DNA of 64,000 nucleotides from Pseudomonas sp. ANT_H12B (GTDB lineage: Bacteria > Pseudomonadota > Gammaproteobacteria > Pseudomonadales > Pseudomonadaceae), in contig NZ_VOBI01000005.1 in assembly GCF_008369325.1 (NCBI RefSeq), forward strand, positions 1-64,000, in the 5' to 3' direction. This document shows, one piece after another, positions 17,330-25,500 of this stretch. Each line of letters begins with the position of its first letter. Positions within the stretch are counted from its first letter, which is position 1. The notes beneath the pieces were generated by a model. That model was given only the letters and a program-made list of their open reading frames with translations, was not told where the DNA came from and made no database searches. The position numbers were made by a program, and so were the translations under genes.

Positions 17330-17704
17330 ATGCGATTCGTGCTCATAGCCGCCCTTTTCCTCAGCGTCACGGGCTGCACCCGTTGGTCGATGAACCATCA
17401 TTTGAATAATGCCTATAGCGCCTATGACCGCGGCAATTGCGAGCAGGTCATGCTTGAGCTGTCCAAAGTCGACCGCGCCAGCCGTGCGCGGCGCTATGTG
17501 CAGCCGGAAGTGTCGATGATGCGCGGGCTCTGCCTGGAACGGCAAAAACTGTTTGTCGATGCGGCGCAAACCTACCAGTTCATCATCGCCTCGTACCCGC
17601 AAAGTGAATACGCCTTCCGCGCCCGTGCCCGCCTGGAAACCCTGCAGTCGCTGGGCCACTATCCAATCCGTAGTGCGGCGGTCGTGCGCCCGACGCAGTT
17701 CTGA
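17330..17704 (+). CDS. Small TPR-like lipoprotein
   Basis: The 124-residue protein has a lipoprotein signal peptide, with lipobox SVTGC and the lipidated Cys at residue 16. The mature part is helical with tetratricopeptide-like pairs (NNAYSAYDRGNCEQVMLEL; MRGLCLERQKLFVDAAQTYQFI; YAFRARARLETLQ). It should sit in the envelope as a small scaffold. A ribosome-binding site AGGAGA precedes the start. It stands alone between pyruvate kinase (divergent) and the PilZ gene. A specific role cannot be inferred. Confidence 0.8.
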   Translation: MRFVLIAALFLSVTGCTRWSMNHHLNNAYSAYDRGNCEQVMLELSKVDRASRARRYVQPEVSMMRGLCLERQKLFVDAAQTYQFIIASYPQSEYAFRARARLETLQSLGHYPIRSAAVVRPTQF

Positions 17705-17932
17705 TCTCAATGGCTGGCTCACCGGCGGCGGTGAGCTATAGTCCAATAGATCGGTTTAGAGCCTTTGCCTCTAATCGAGGTAACACCTGTGATCGGCAGG
17801 AGTAAGTGGCAGCAGCTGTGTGGACTGTCGCACCGGGATCGGGGAGAGCGCGCCTCCAGCCTTTATTAAAGGCAGGCCCGTTCCGAAGCATTAGTGCGGC
17901 CCTGCTTAAGGGCCTTGCTGGGCGAACTGCGC
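17705..17932 (+). other. Hairpin-rich leader upstream of the PilZ gene
   Basis: Several short hairpins follow one another: CCTC/GAGG near 17768-17780, GCCTTTATTAAAGGC at 17859-17873 (perfect) and GGCCCT/AGGGCC at 17898-17914, the last ending 18 bases before the PilZ start. A possible GTG-started 26-codon ORF (MIGRSKWQQL...) lies inside. I see no known riboswitch consensus. It may be a regulatory leader or a small RNA. Confidence 0.35.
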
Positions 17933-18292
17933 ATGTTCACTGACCGCCGGATCGAGCGGCATCAACTGCCGTATTTTCTGAGAGTGTTCAACAGCGTCAC
18001 CGACAAACCCATCGGTTTTCTGGGCAACGTGTCTGAAGACGGGCTGATGCTCATCAGCCAGTTGCCGATGATGATCGGCGCCGATTTCGATTTACGCCTG
18101 AAAATCCCCGCCAGCGACGGTATCCAGCAGGTTATCGATGTGCGGGCGTGTTGCCTGTGGTGCCATGAAGACGCCACCCCTCACCACTATGACGCCGGTT
18201 TCAGCCTGCAACGGGCACCGCCGGAGTATGGGCAATTGGTGGAGGCGTTGAAGCAGTACTTCAGTTTTCAGCCGTTGCCTGCCTCGGCCTGA
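17933..18292 (+). CDS. PilZ-domain protein
   Basis: The 119-residue product is a stand-alone PilZ domain, the usual small receptor for cyclic di-GMP. The two ligand motifs are present: RxxxR in RRIERHQLPYFLRV and NxSxxG in NVSEDGLML. Beta strands fill the rest (FDLRLKI, VIDVRACCLWC, YDAGFSL). I start at the ATG at 17933, directly before FTDRRIERH. A GTG 13 codons upstream is possible, but it lies within a hairpin. The nearby diguanylate cyclase makes a functional link plausible but unproven. In P. aeruginosa, as I recall, a similar gene adjoins the DUF58/MoxR operon, which here lies 16.7 kb away because of the inserted block. Confidence 0.82.
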   Translation: MFTDRRIERHQLPYFLRVFNSVTDKPIGFLGNVSEDGLMLISQLPMMIGADFDLRLKIPASDGIQQVIDVRACCLWCHEDATPHHYDAGFSLQRAPPEYGQLVEALKQYFSFQPLPASA

Positions 18293-18314
18293 TATCCGCG
18301 GTGTAGGGGCGATC

Positions 18315-18413
18315 GTCCTCGCGAGCAGGCTCGCTCCCACATTGGATCTTCTGTGAACGCACTATTTGTGATCACCACCGATCAACTGTGGGAGCGAGCC
18401 TGCTCGCGAAGGC
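18315..18413. repeat. REPIN (paired inverted REP elements)
   Basis: CGCGAGCAGGCTCGCTCCCACA and its reverse complement lie about 45 bases apart in inverted orientation, the usual form of a mobile REP doublet in P. fluorescens. The copy at 56776 has the same two ends and a different spacer. It marks the left edge of the Tc-containing insertion. Confidence 0.85.
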
Positions 18414-18448
18414 GTCAGCTCAAACAACACATCCTGAACGGATAGACG

Positions 18449-18823
18449 CTAAGCCGCGCTGATCGCCTGCTCGTTTTCCAGCGTCTTCTCCACCAACAAC
18501 AACCCCAACTCGCTCAACTGATAAATCGCCATCGCCAGGTGTCGCGGCTTGTCGTCCAGGCTGTCGGCCAGGTCGAGCAGCAGAATGCTGACCGAAGAAA
18601 AGGTCTCGTAAGTCTGGATGACAATCGCCTCGGCGTTGGCATCGGGCGCAACGGCGAACATGTTCATGGCGCGGTCCCTGGTTGAACGCAGATGGCTGGT
18701 GTCGGGTTTGAGGTAGTGGTCGAGCGCCTTTTCGGCGGCGTCGTGGAGCTTTTTTGAATCGAGGGTGGCGTAGGGGGAAACCGGGTCGGTTTCGGGTGGT
18801 GGATTTGGTGTTGGTTTGAACAT
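18449..18823 (-). CDS. DUF6124 family protein
   Basis: The 124-residue protein is of the Pseudomonas-restricted family I know as DUF6124, function unknown. The N-terminus is proline-rich (FKPTPNPPPETDPVSPYATLDS). It is followed by two helical segments (LHDAAEKALDHYLKP; SSVSILLLDLADSLDDKPRHLAMAIYQLSELGLLLVEKTL). No catalytic motif or signal peptide is visible. An AGAGG ribosome-binding site lies 10 bases before the ATG. The gene is preceded by an unusual structured leader of about 200 bases. It faces away from the Tc genes and is probably part of the accessory block. The family call is from memory of its typical sequence. Confidence 0.75.
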   Translation of the reverse strand: MFKPTPNPPPETDPVSPYATLDSKKLHDAAEKALDHYLKPDTSHLRSTRDRAMNMFAVAPDANAEAIVIQTYETFSSVSILLLDLADSLDDKPRHLAMAIYQLSELGLLLVEKTLENEQAISAA

Positions 18824-19029
18824 GATCGTATTGCCTCTATTAGGGCTACCACCGATTCGCGACTAAACGAAAGGGGTGGCGGCTGTACGCAGGTTAGTCG
18901 ACCGGGAGGCATACGAATTACCGGCGCGCCCGAGGGCGCCCTGCACACAGCCACCATCGAGTGCGGGGATAGGGAATACCCGACTTGATGACGCTTATGC
19001 ACCTTCATATGCCTACCGAGCGACTAAAC
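18824..19029 (-). promoter_or_regulatory. Structured leader of the DUF6124 gene with competing helices
   Basis: Read as mRNA (minus strand), segment A5' (complement of 19008-19029: TTTAGTCG...TAGGCATA) can pair with A3' (complement of 18893-18913: TATGCCT...CGACTAAC). Segment B5' (complement of 18941-18955: GGTGGCTGTGTGCAG) can pair with B3' (complement of 18875-18892: CTGCGTACAGCCGCCACC). The order is A5', B5', A3', B3', so the helices interlock. A second copy of GTTTAGTCG (complement of 18860-18868) can compete for A3'. A GGCGC hairpin lies at 18923-18940. This resembles a regulatory switch; the ligand or role is unknown. Confidence 0.5.
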
Positions 19030-19198
19030 CCGATCGCTGATGGGCAGCGACGCGGATCAAGTTACGGGGCAGAGCCAAGGCGCACAAGCCGGCGGATTCT
19101 GGCGGATCTGTAGTCCGTTGCGCAAGGCGGTGTAGTCATTGGCTGATGCCCGCGTACAGCGGACAAATGGGATGAGTTTGCAGATTGCCGTTGGTCGG

Positions 19199-19218
19199 AA
19201 CTGTCAGTTTTTACAGGT
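19199..19218 (+). promoter_or_regulatory. Lux-box-like dyad upstream of the Ig-repeat gene
   Basis: AACTGTCAGTTTTTACAGGT has the CT-N12-AG form of a lux box. Its centre is 90 bases before the ATG at 19299. A -10-like hexamer TATGAA lies at 19241-19246, which would place the dyad near -42, the classical LuxR activator position. Confidence 0.6.
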
Positions 19219-19240
19219 GGCAGGGGTTGGGGAAGGCGGG

Positions 19241-19246
19241 TATGAA
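19241..19246 (+). promoter_or_regulatory. Candidate -10 box of the Ig-repeat gene
   Basis: TATGAA lies 22 bases after the lux-box-like dyad. No TTGACA-like -35 is seen, which suits an activator-dependent promoter. Confidence 0.4.
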
Positions 19247-19283
19247 TAGCTCATCGTAATCGCGCTGACAGCCCATCATGACC

Positions 19284-19290
19284 AAGAGGA
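19284..19290 (+). promoter_or_regulatory. Ribosome-binding site that decides the start at 19299
   Basis: AAGAGGA lies 8 bases before the ATG at 19299. The earlier in-frame ATG at 19278 has no such site, so the protein begins MSNDIEKENET. Confidence 0.6.
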
Positions 19291-19298
19291 TAATTTTC

Positions 19299-22200
19299 AT
19301 GTCCAATGATATCGAAAAGGAAAACGAAACCACGCGCCCAGCCGCCCCTACATTTGTTTACCCTCCTCAAGACCCTGACAAGACGAAGGTTTTGGCGATA
19401 TCGCCGGTGAATTTTCAGGTTCAAGTGCATCAGGAACCACATCTTCGGCATCACTGGAGACTGGATACTCAGTACCCTGGCGCCGATCCAGGCTACTCCG
19501 AGGGTCAATCGCTAAACGGCATGTTTACTCAAAGGGTGGCTATCCAGAATGGCCCAGCTCACTTCGGAGCCCGGGCTCATATTCGTGATGAGTGGACCGA
19601 GTGGGGATGGATATGGTTCACGGTAGTCGCCAAGCCGACAATGAGCCCCCTCAATGGTGCCAGTGGGCCGAGGCCGAGGTTCAATGGAACGAAAACCAAT
19701 AATTCGAAAGCCGTAGTTTCGTTGCAGTTCTCTACAGGCAAATCCGTTACGGTGGAGGGTTCGACGTCTACAAGCTGGACCTACCAAACCCCGGTCGGGC
19801 AGGAAATGGTACCCGGCAACTATACGGTGACAGTCAGTTACGTGGGCGTTCCTAACAGCTCTTCGACTTATACCTTTACGGTGGGCCTCACCCCCCCTGC
19901 CATCACCTCACCATTACACGACGCTGTCATCATCGACAAACTTCCTGTTGTCGCCATTACGGGTTATCCAGGTGCGATCGCGACTGTCAGAAAGTCGGGC
20001 AACGGAGAGGTCTTGATCGGGAATGTCCTTTTAGATGGCGGAGGGCGATGGTCAGGGCGGATCACTCGTGAAATTGCTTTGGGACAACACTACAGTATTT
20101 CTGTCATACAGAAATTCAACGGTCTGGAGTCCCAATGGGGGCCAAATGTCCGGCTTCGCATGCTCGCCCCCCCCACAATTACCAGTCCCACGCAGAACCA
20201 AGAAGTGGACATGCGAATCACCGTCAGCGGTACGGTGAATGCGCTATTCAAGGGGGGCACAATCCGCATCAAAAGGGATGTCGCGGGTACGCTGTTGGGC
20301 ACGGCCACGGTGAACACCAGTACCGGAGCCTGGCAAGCGCAGCTTTCCGTGAATTTGATACCGGGTGATTATTCATTGACGGCGGAGCATGTCTTTTCGG
20401 GGGTGACATCGTTAGGCGCATCGCCCGTCAGACTGAAAGTACGACCCTCCCGGCCACAGCTAACCGCTCCAGATCCTGCTTCAGGCGTGAACCCCGTTCT
20501 GACCGGCACGGGCGGTCACACGGGTGCCACTCTGGTGCTCTCCGATGAGACGGGAGAGGACCTCGGCAGCATGACCGTGACCGGTGATTCATGGTCGGTG
20601 AGCCCGCGAAGCGCGCTGTTGCCAGGGGGCTATGCCTTCAAGGTTCGGCAGAGTATCAGCAGCATGCAGTCGCTTTGGTCCAATGTCCGTACGTATACCG
20701 TCAGGGTACCCAGACCGACCCTCACTGAACCGATCACCGTAACCGACCAGAAGCCAAGCTTCTCGGGTACGGCAAACACCTGGGAAAAGCAGACAGAGCC
20801 CGCGCGTGTCAAGGTTTGGAACACTAACTACCCACCGTATGGACCGGTCGCCAATGTGAGCGATAACCGCTGGACCAGCACGGTGACTGAGCCATGGGCA
20901 CCGGGCACTTACAGAATCGGGGCCTACCAGCTGTACAAAGGGATGGATTCCGGCACCATCACGACTTGGGTCAGCCTGGTGATTCCGGCTCCCTTGCCGG
21001 TGATTACCGGGATCGAGCGTGAAGGGTTCTCCCCCAGAATCACTGGCACTTGCTGGTCAGGTGCTGCACTCGAGCTGAAGTACAGCGACCGGCCAACGGT
21101 CGATCATCCCGTCAGCGGAACCGATGGCAACTGGACATTCAGACGGGATCTCGTTTTCGCCCCCTGGTGATTACAGTTTCACGGTGACCCAAACCTTCGG
21201 TGGGCAAACGTCTGATACGGCGAGCGGATCTTTCAATATACCTACCCCGACACTGACAGTTACCGAGCCTGCGGCCAATCAGAAAGTCGGCCTCCTGCCT
21301 GTCTTCAAGGGAACCAACGGCTACGCGGGCGCCAGGCTGACCATTCACGACGCAATGTCCCATGCGGAGTTGGGCGGGCTGACGCTTGACTCATCAGGGG
21401 CCTGGTCGGTGCCGATCGAGATCGAGTTGGCGGTGGGAATACGCACGATCTATGTCGTGCAGTCGTTCAATGGTCAACTCTCCTTGCGCAGTGAACAGCG
21501 GACCTTTGAAGTCATCATTCTGATACCGACCGTTACGGTGCCAGCGCTTAACGGCAGGTTCGAACGCCAGGGCGTGATTATCGGGCAGGGCATTGCCGGT
21601 GCATTCGTCGCAGTCTATCTCGTAGGGAGTTCCGAAATTGTGGCTGAAAACATCCCGGTGGATGAGCATGGCGCATGGGCAGCACCTACCAGGTTGAAAG
21701 AGGTTGGCTCGCACACCTTGCTTGTGAACCAGGTGTACAAGAACCAGTTGTCTGATGTCGCGATACACGCCTTTACGCTCGTACCGGCCCCACCTCTGCT
21801 CGAGTCGCCGGCAGCCGGACAGGGCATTTCGGGCAGTACCGTGGCGTCCGGCTTCGGGTTTGCGGGAGACACACTGAAGCTTTTTCGGCGGGGAGGAAGC
21901 GGGCCGTCCTCGTTGGGAAGCACGGTAGTTACGCCTGAAGGCACATGGTCACTAGCGTTCACCTGGGGGGCCAACTGGCAGCAATACAGTTTGTCCGCTC
22001 AGTCCTCGCAGCAAGAACAGCAGTCTGCTCATTCCCCCTTGCGTCCTGTTCTGACACGTTCCGCTGCACCCAGCATCACGGAGCCCGCCCCTATGGTCTG
22101 GGTTGGTGCTGCCCCGACGTTTGCCGGCACAGGTAGGGAAGGGGCGACGGTCACTGTGGCGTCATGGTTCAACCGTCTGGAGGTGCTGGCCACCACCACG

Positions 22201-22335
22201 GTACTGCCCGGTGGACACTGGACGACGGTAGCCACTAAAAACCTGCTGCCCGGCCAACACCGGGTGGTGGTACGGCAAACCGAGAACGAGGTGGATTCGG
22301 CCGAGGTAATGAGCGATCTATTCATCGTTGAGTGA
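19299..22335 (+). pseudogene. Ten-repeat Ig-like surface protein, frameshifted in repeat 6
   Basis: Two overlapping open frames (to 21170, and from 21124 to 22335) belong to one gene of about 1011 residues. After a roughly 110-residue N-terminal region come ten Ig-like repeats of about 85-100 residues with the pattern GTG..GATV.L...G..LG....G.WS....L.PGDY...V.Q...G..S.WS. The first frame runs into a TGA at 21168 just after the C5 run 21160-21164. Removing one C gives FAPGDYSFTVTQTFGG, exactly the repeat pattern (compare LIPGDYSLTAEHVFSG). So the break is a single-base frameshift. It may be a sequencing error, a real mutation, phase variation, or +1 slippage at CCC-U. There is no signal peptide. 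Position and promoter type link it to the Tc genes; the role (adhesion or scaffold) is unknown. Confidence 0.85.
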
Positions 22336-22342
22336 TGGGGCC

Positions 22343-22366
22343 TCCCCCTCGATATTGAGGGGGGGA
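22343..22366 (+). terminator. G/C hairpin after the Ig-repeat gene
   Basis: CCCCCTC-GATATT-GAGGGGG forms a strong 7-bp or longer stem 10 bases past the stop codon at 22335, but no T-run follows. It may stop or pause transcription, or protect the mRNA end. Confidence 0.4.
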
Positions 22367-22386
22367 TTCCGACGAGCGGAACTATT

Positions 22387-22406
22387 AACTGTCATTTATG
22401 ACAGTT
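22387..22406 (+). promoter_or_regulatory. Perfect 20-bp lux-box-like palindrome upstream of tcA1
   Basis: AACTGTCATTTATGACAGTT is a perfect inverted repeat (8+4+8) with the CT-N12-AG pattern. Its centre is 106 bases before the tcA1 ATG. It is the cleanest of the three related dyads in the Tc region and the best candidate operator for a shared regulator. Confidence 0.68.
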
Positions 22407-22502
22407 ACCCAATCTAAGAAGTTAAGGCCAAATCCTCCGTGACGGCTGCGCAATGGATGTCCGCAACTTCAGTTACCGAATCGTTTACAGGAGTTACGCG
22501 AA

Positions 22503-25500
22503 ATGACGGAATCCGAACGCCCCATCCAACGACTGCTGGCGGCTGTCTTAGGTGTCGAGCGGCTCTCAGAGCTAAACGTGTTCAATACCTACATCGAGCA
22601 ACATCCCAGTGTTTTCGAACTGGTGAAGCTGGGGGGCGGTGGCTTGCAAGCCTTGGGTCTGCACCATCGGGAAGCGCACGCATTGATTGCGCGGGCCAAT
22701 GCTCTGGCAACGCTCATCGCTCGGGAATTCAGGGAAGAGGGCTTGCGCCCCTCACTTGGTGTGCATTTTTCGCCAGTGTCGCCAGTGAGTGCATTGGTAC
22801 AGGGCCCCACCTATTCCAAACTTTTCTCCCCGAACTATGCGCTCTGTAGCCCGAAGAATTCGATTCAGTCCAGCTACTCGACTACGGCCTATCTGGTCGA
22901 ACTGCGTGAGTGGGTGAGCAAGCTTGAAGAGTCCGGTAGCCCGGACAGTAAATTGCTGTTGGATACACGCCGGCCTGATTTGGGCAAGACCTATATCGAT
23001 CACCTGACTGTGGATCGTATCGTGCCGTCATTGGAGGTCGTGATGGGCGTGCTAGCGGGGCAAATCAGCAACGCCTTGGGCGAGGAGGATGTCGATGCCG
23101 TACTGCGCAGCATTCGTTACCCCCATGGGCTTCCCCACGACCAGGACTATCAGAGTATTGAAGCGGTGCTCAAACTCGCCGGTTATGAATCACTGGGGGA
23201 TATTGTTCGCCTGGTCGATCTGACTTTTCCGTACTTCATCGATCCCCGCGCCCGTGGCAGCAAGTCCGATATCTCCCTTCGTCTTTCGCTGGAGCTTGGT
23301 TCAGTCAGGCAGGCCTTGTTGCTGGAGGCGGAATATTTTCCCGTCACGTCAGGCAAGTTGCTGCCCAGAAGATCGGGTGACTTCTATAAAGACAACTTCG
23401 GCTATATGGGCCTATTGGATTTGCAGCAGTTGTGGGTCTTTTATCTGGCCACACAGCTGGATCAGAAAGGGGTTGAAGCACTCTTTGCCATTGGCGACTA
23501 CATGCCGCTGTTGTCGGAAAACGCCCCGGCACTGGTGGATCCGGACATTGAGGTGACCGGGGCGATATTCGGTGCAGCTTTTATCCACGGTGAAGAAAAT
23601 CCCCCCATCAGATTGGAGCGCACCGGTCCGGCCGACAACTTTGAATTGCAGCATGTGGGCGGCATCCACGAACACCGGATGGATCGGATCAACCGTGTCT
23701 GTCGGCTGAACCGATGGCTGGGGCTGAGCAGTGGTGAAACCGACCAACTGCTGATGGCGGCAAATCATGCCGAGCGGCGTGGCAAGCTTAATACGGCTGT
23801 GTGGATCACTGACAACGTGTTGCGTGCGGTGGGGCTGTTTCAAGAGTTCCGGGCACAATACCAATGCCCGCTCGAAGACTTTGCAGCGATGATCGATGTG
23901 CTGTCGGTCTACGGGATGGAACATGAGCTTTCTCACTTCGACCGTGTGTACAACAGCCAAACGGTCTACATCGAAGCGTTGCGCATCGATAACGTCGAGT
24001 TCGCGATTATCCCTCGTTCCGAGGTTGACCAGGCCACGGTGCATCAGATTTGCTCTGCGTTACAAATTAACTTCGAGACCTACCGTTATCTGGCAACGGT
24101 CATTGCCAATGCTTACGCTTTTACGACGCACATGCCGCGCAGCCTGGTTGTTTTTTCCAGTTTCTATCGACTGGTCAGGCTGGCACGGCTGTTCGGGGTC
24201 ACACCCGTAGAAGCCACGGCGTTGCTGCAGACGCTGGGTGGAGATATCTGGCTGGCTGAAGTGGCTGGCGAACCTCGGTTGGGCAGCTTTGTCAGCGGTG
24301 ATGAAACGGATGTGCTGAACGTGATGCGGGCGCTGATGGAGTGCGTGCAATGGTGCAAGACCAACGATTTGACGGTGTTGTGGCTGGTGCAGCACATCGG
24401 TCCCGTGAGCGTGCCGACAGTCGCCACTGAAGTGCAGCAAAACCTGCTCCGGCAATTGCACACACAGGTGCAGCCTGTGTTGTTTCTGGAGGCGCTGCTG
24501 CTGGAAGAGGGCGTGCGTGCACCGCAAAAGACCGGGGACTGGCTGAAAGCGCTCGAGGTGTTGGTGGATCCGGCCGGGCTGGTAAAGGGGCGTTACGAGG
24601 AGACGGAACTCAACTTCCTGCAATGGGCCACAGAGCAGATCAATCTCGCGGTGCAGAGCATGATCCCCAATCCGAATGACGACGAGGCGCGTGACCACGC
24701 CCGTAAGACGCTGCTCTCGGTACTGCTGCGGATCCGGGCCGAGCAGCACGCGGTGGTGCATGAAGCACTCGCGGTGTATCTGGATTTGCGCGCCGATTGT
24801 GTGCCCGGGGTGCTGTTCTGGTCTCAGGGGGATGCTTACACCTTGCTTGAGCGCGCCTTGGCGCAAGAGTTGGGGAGCGTCAAAGTCAAGTGGACTGCGC
24901 CTGAACCAGAGCCGGTCAATCCTTTCCTGAAAATGTTGATTGAGCTGGAACGGCGCAGCCGGATTGTCACCCGGCTGGGATTGAGTGCCGAGATGTTGAA
25001 CACGCTGTTGGCGCAGGAGCAGTTCGAATGGTTTAGCCTGGAGAGTCGATACGAAATCTCCATCAAAACCCTGTATTACCTGGTGTTCTACACCAGACTG
25101 TTGCTGTTGGCCCGGCAACCCGAAGCCAAGGTGCTGGACTATTTGCAGCAGGTCAATCAGTTACCGGAGTACCTTGATTCTGACCCTCGGCGCCTGGTGC
25201 GCGATGCCGCCGCGGAAAAACTGGCGGCATTGCTAGGTTGCGGAATACGCCACGTACTCGACTGTGTGGCCGAGGTGGTGCCGGTGGATGCCAATGGCGT
25301 GTCGAAGGTCAATCCGGTGCTGTGTAATCTGGCTCAGCTTGATCTCTTGATCCGCACTCAGGAGCTGGCGAAAAAAGGCCTGGATGCGGCCACCGGTTTC
25401 CTTTTGGGAGGATTGGCCCCAAGGTCGCTGCAGCCTGCGTTCTCCGACGCTTCACAACGTGCGCTGGAAGCCATGGCCAAACCCGAGGCGATGAGAGTGG

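Larger units (their letters stand above)
18824..19298. other. 475-base gap between the DUF6124 gene and the Ig-repeat gene
   Basis: It holds the structured DUF6124 leader (18824-19029), then about 170 bases with nothing I recognise, a lux-box-like dyad at 19199, a -10-like TATGAA at 19241 and the ribosome-binding site of the Ig-repeat gene at 19284. No protein-coding gene is convincing. Confidence 0.6.

Noticed and set aside
17755..17915. A cyclic di-GMP riboswitch upstream of the PilZ gene
   Set aside because: The hairpins do not show the conserved core or tetraloop-receptor sequences of either known class.
18664..19008. A 114-codon open frame extending from the DUF6124 leader
   Set aside because: It overlaps the DUF6124 start in another frame and covers the structured leader; composition is typical of non-coding structured DNA.
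22343..22366. A standard rho-independent terminator
   Set aside because: The stem is strong but not followed by a T-run, so I list it only as a low-confidence hairpin.
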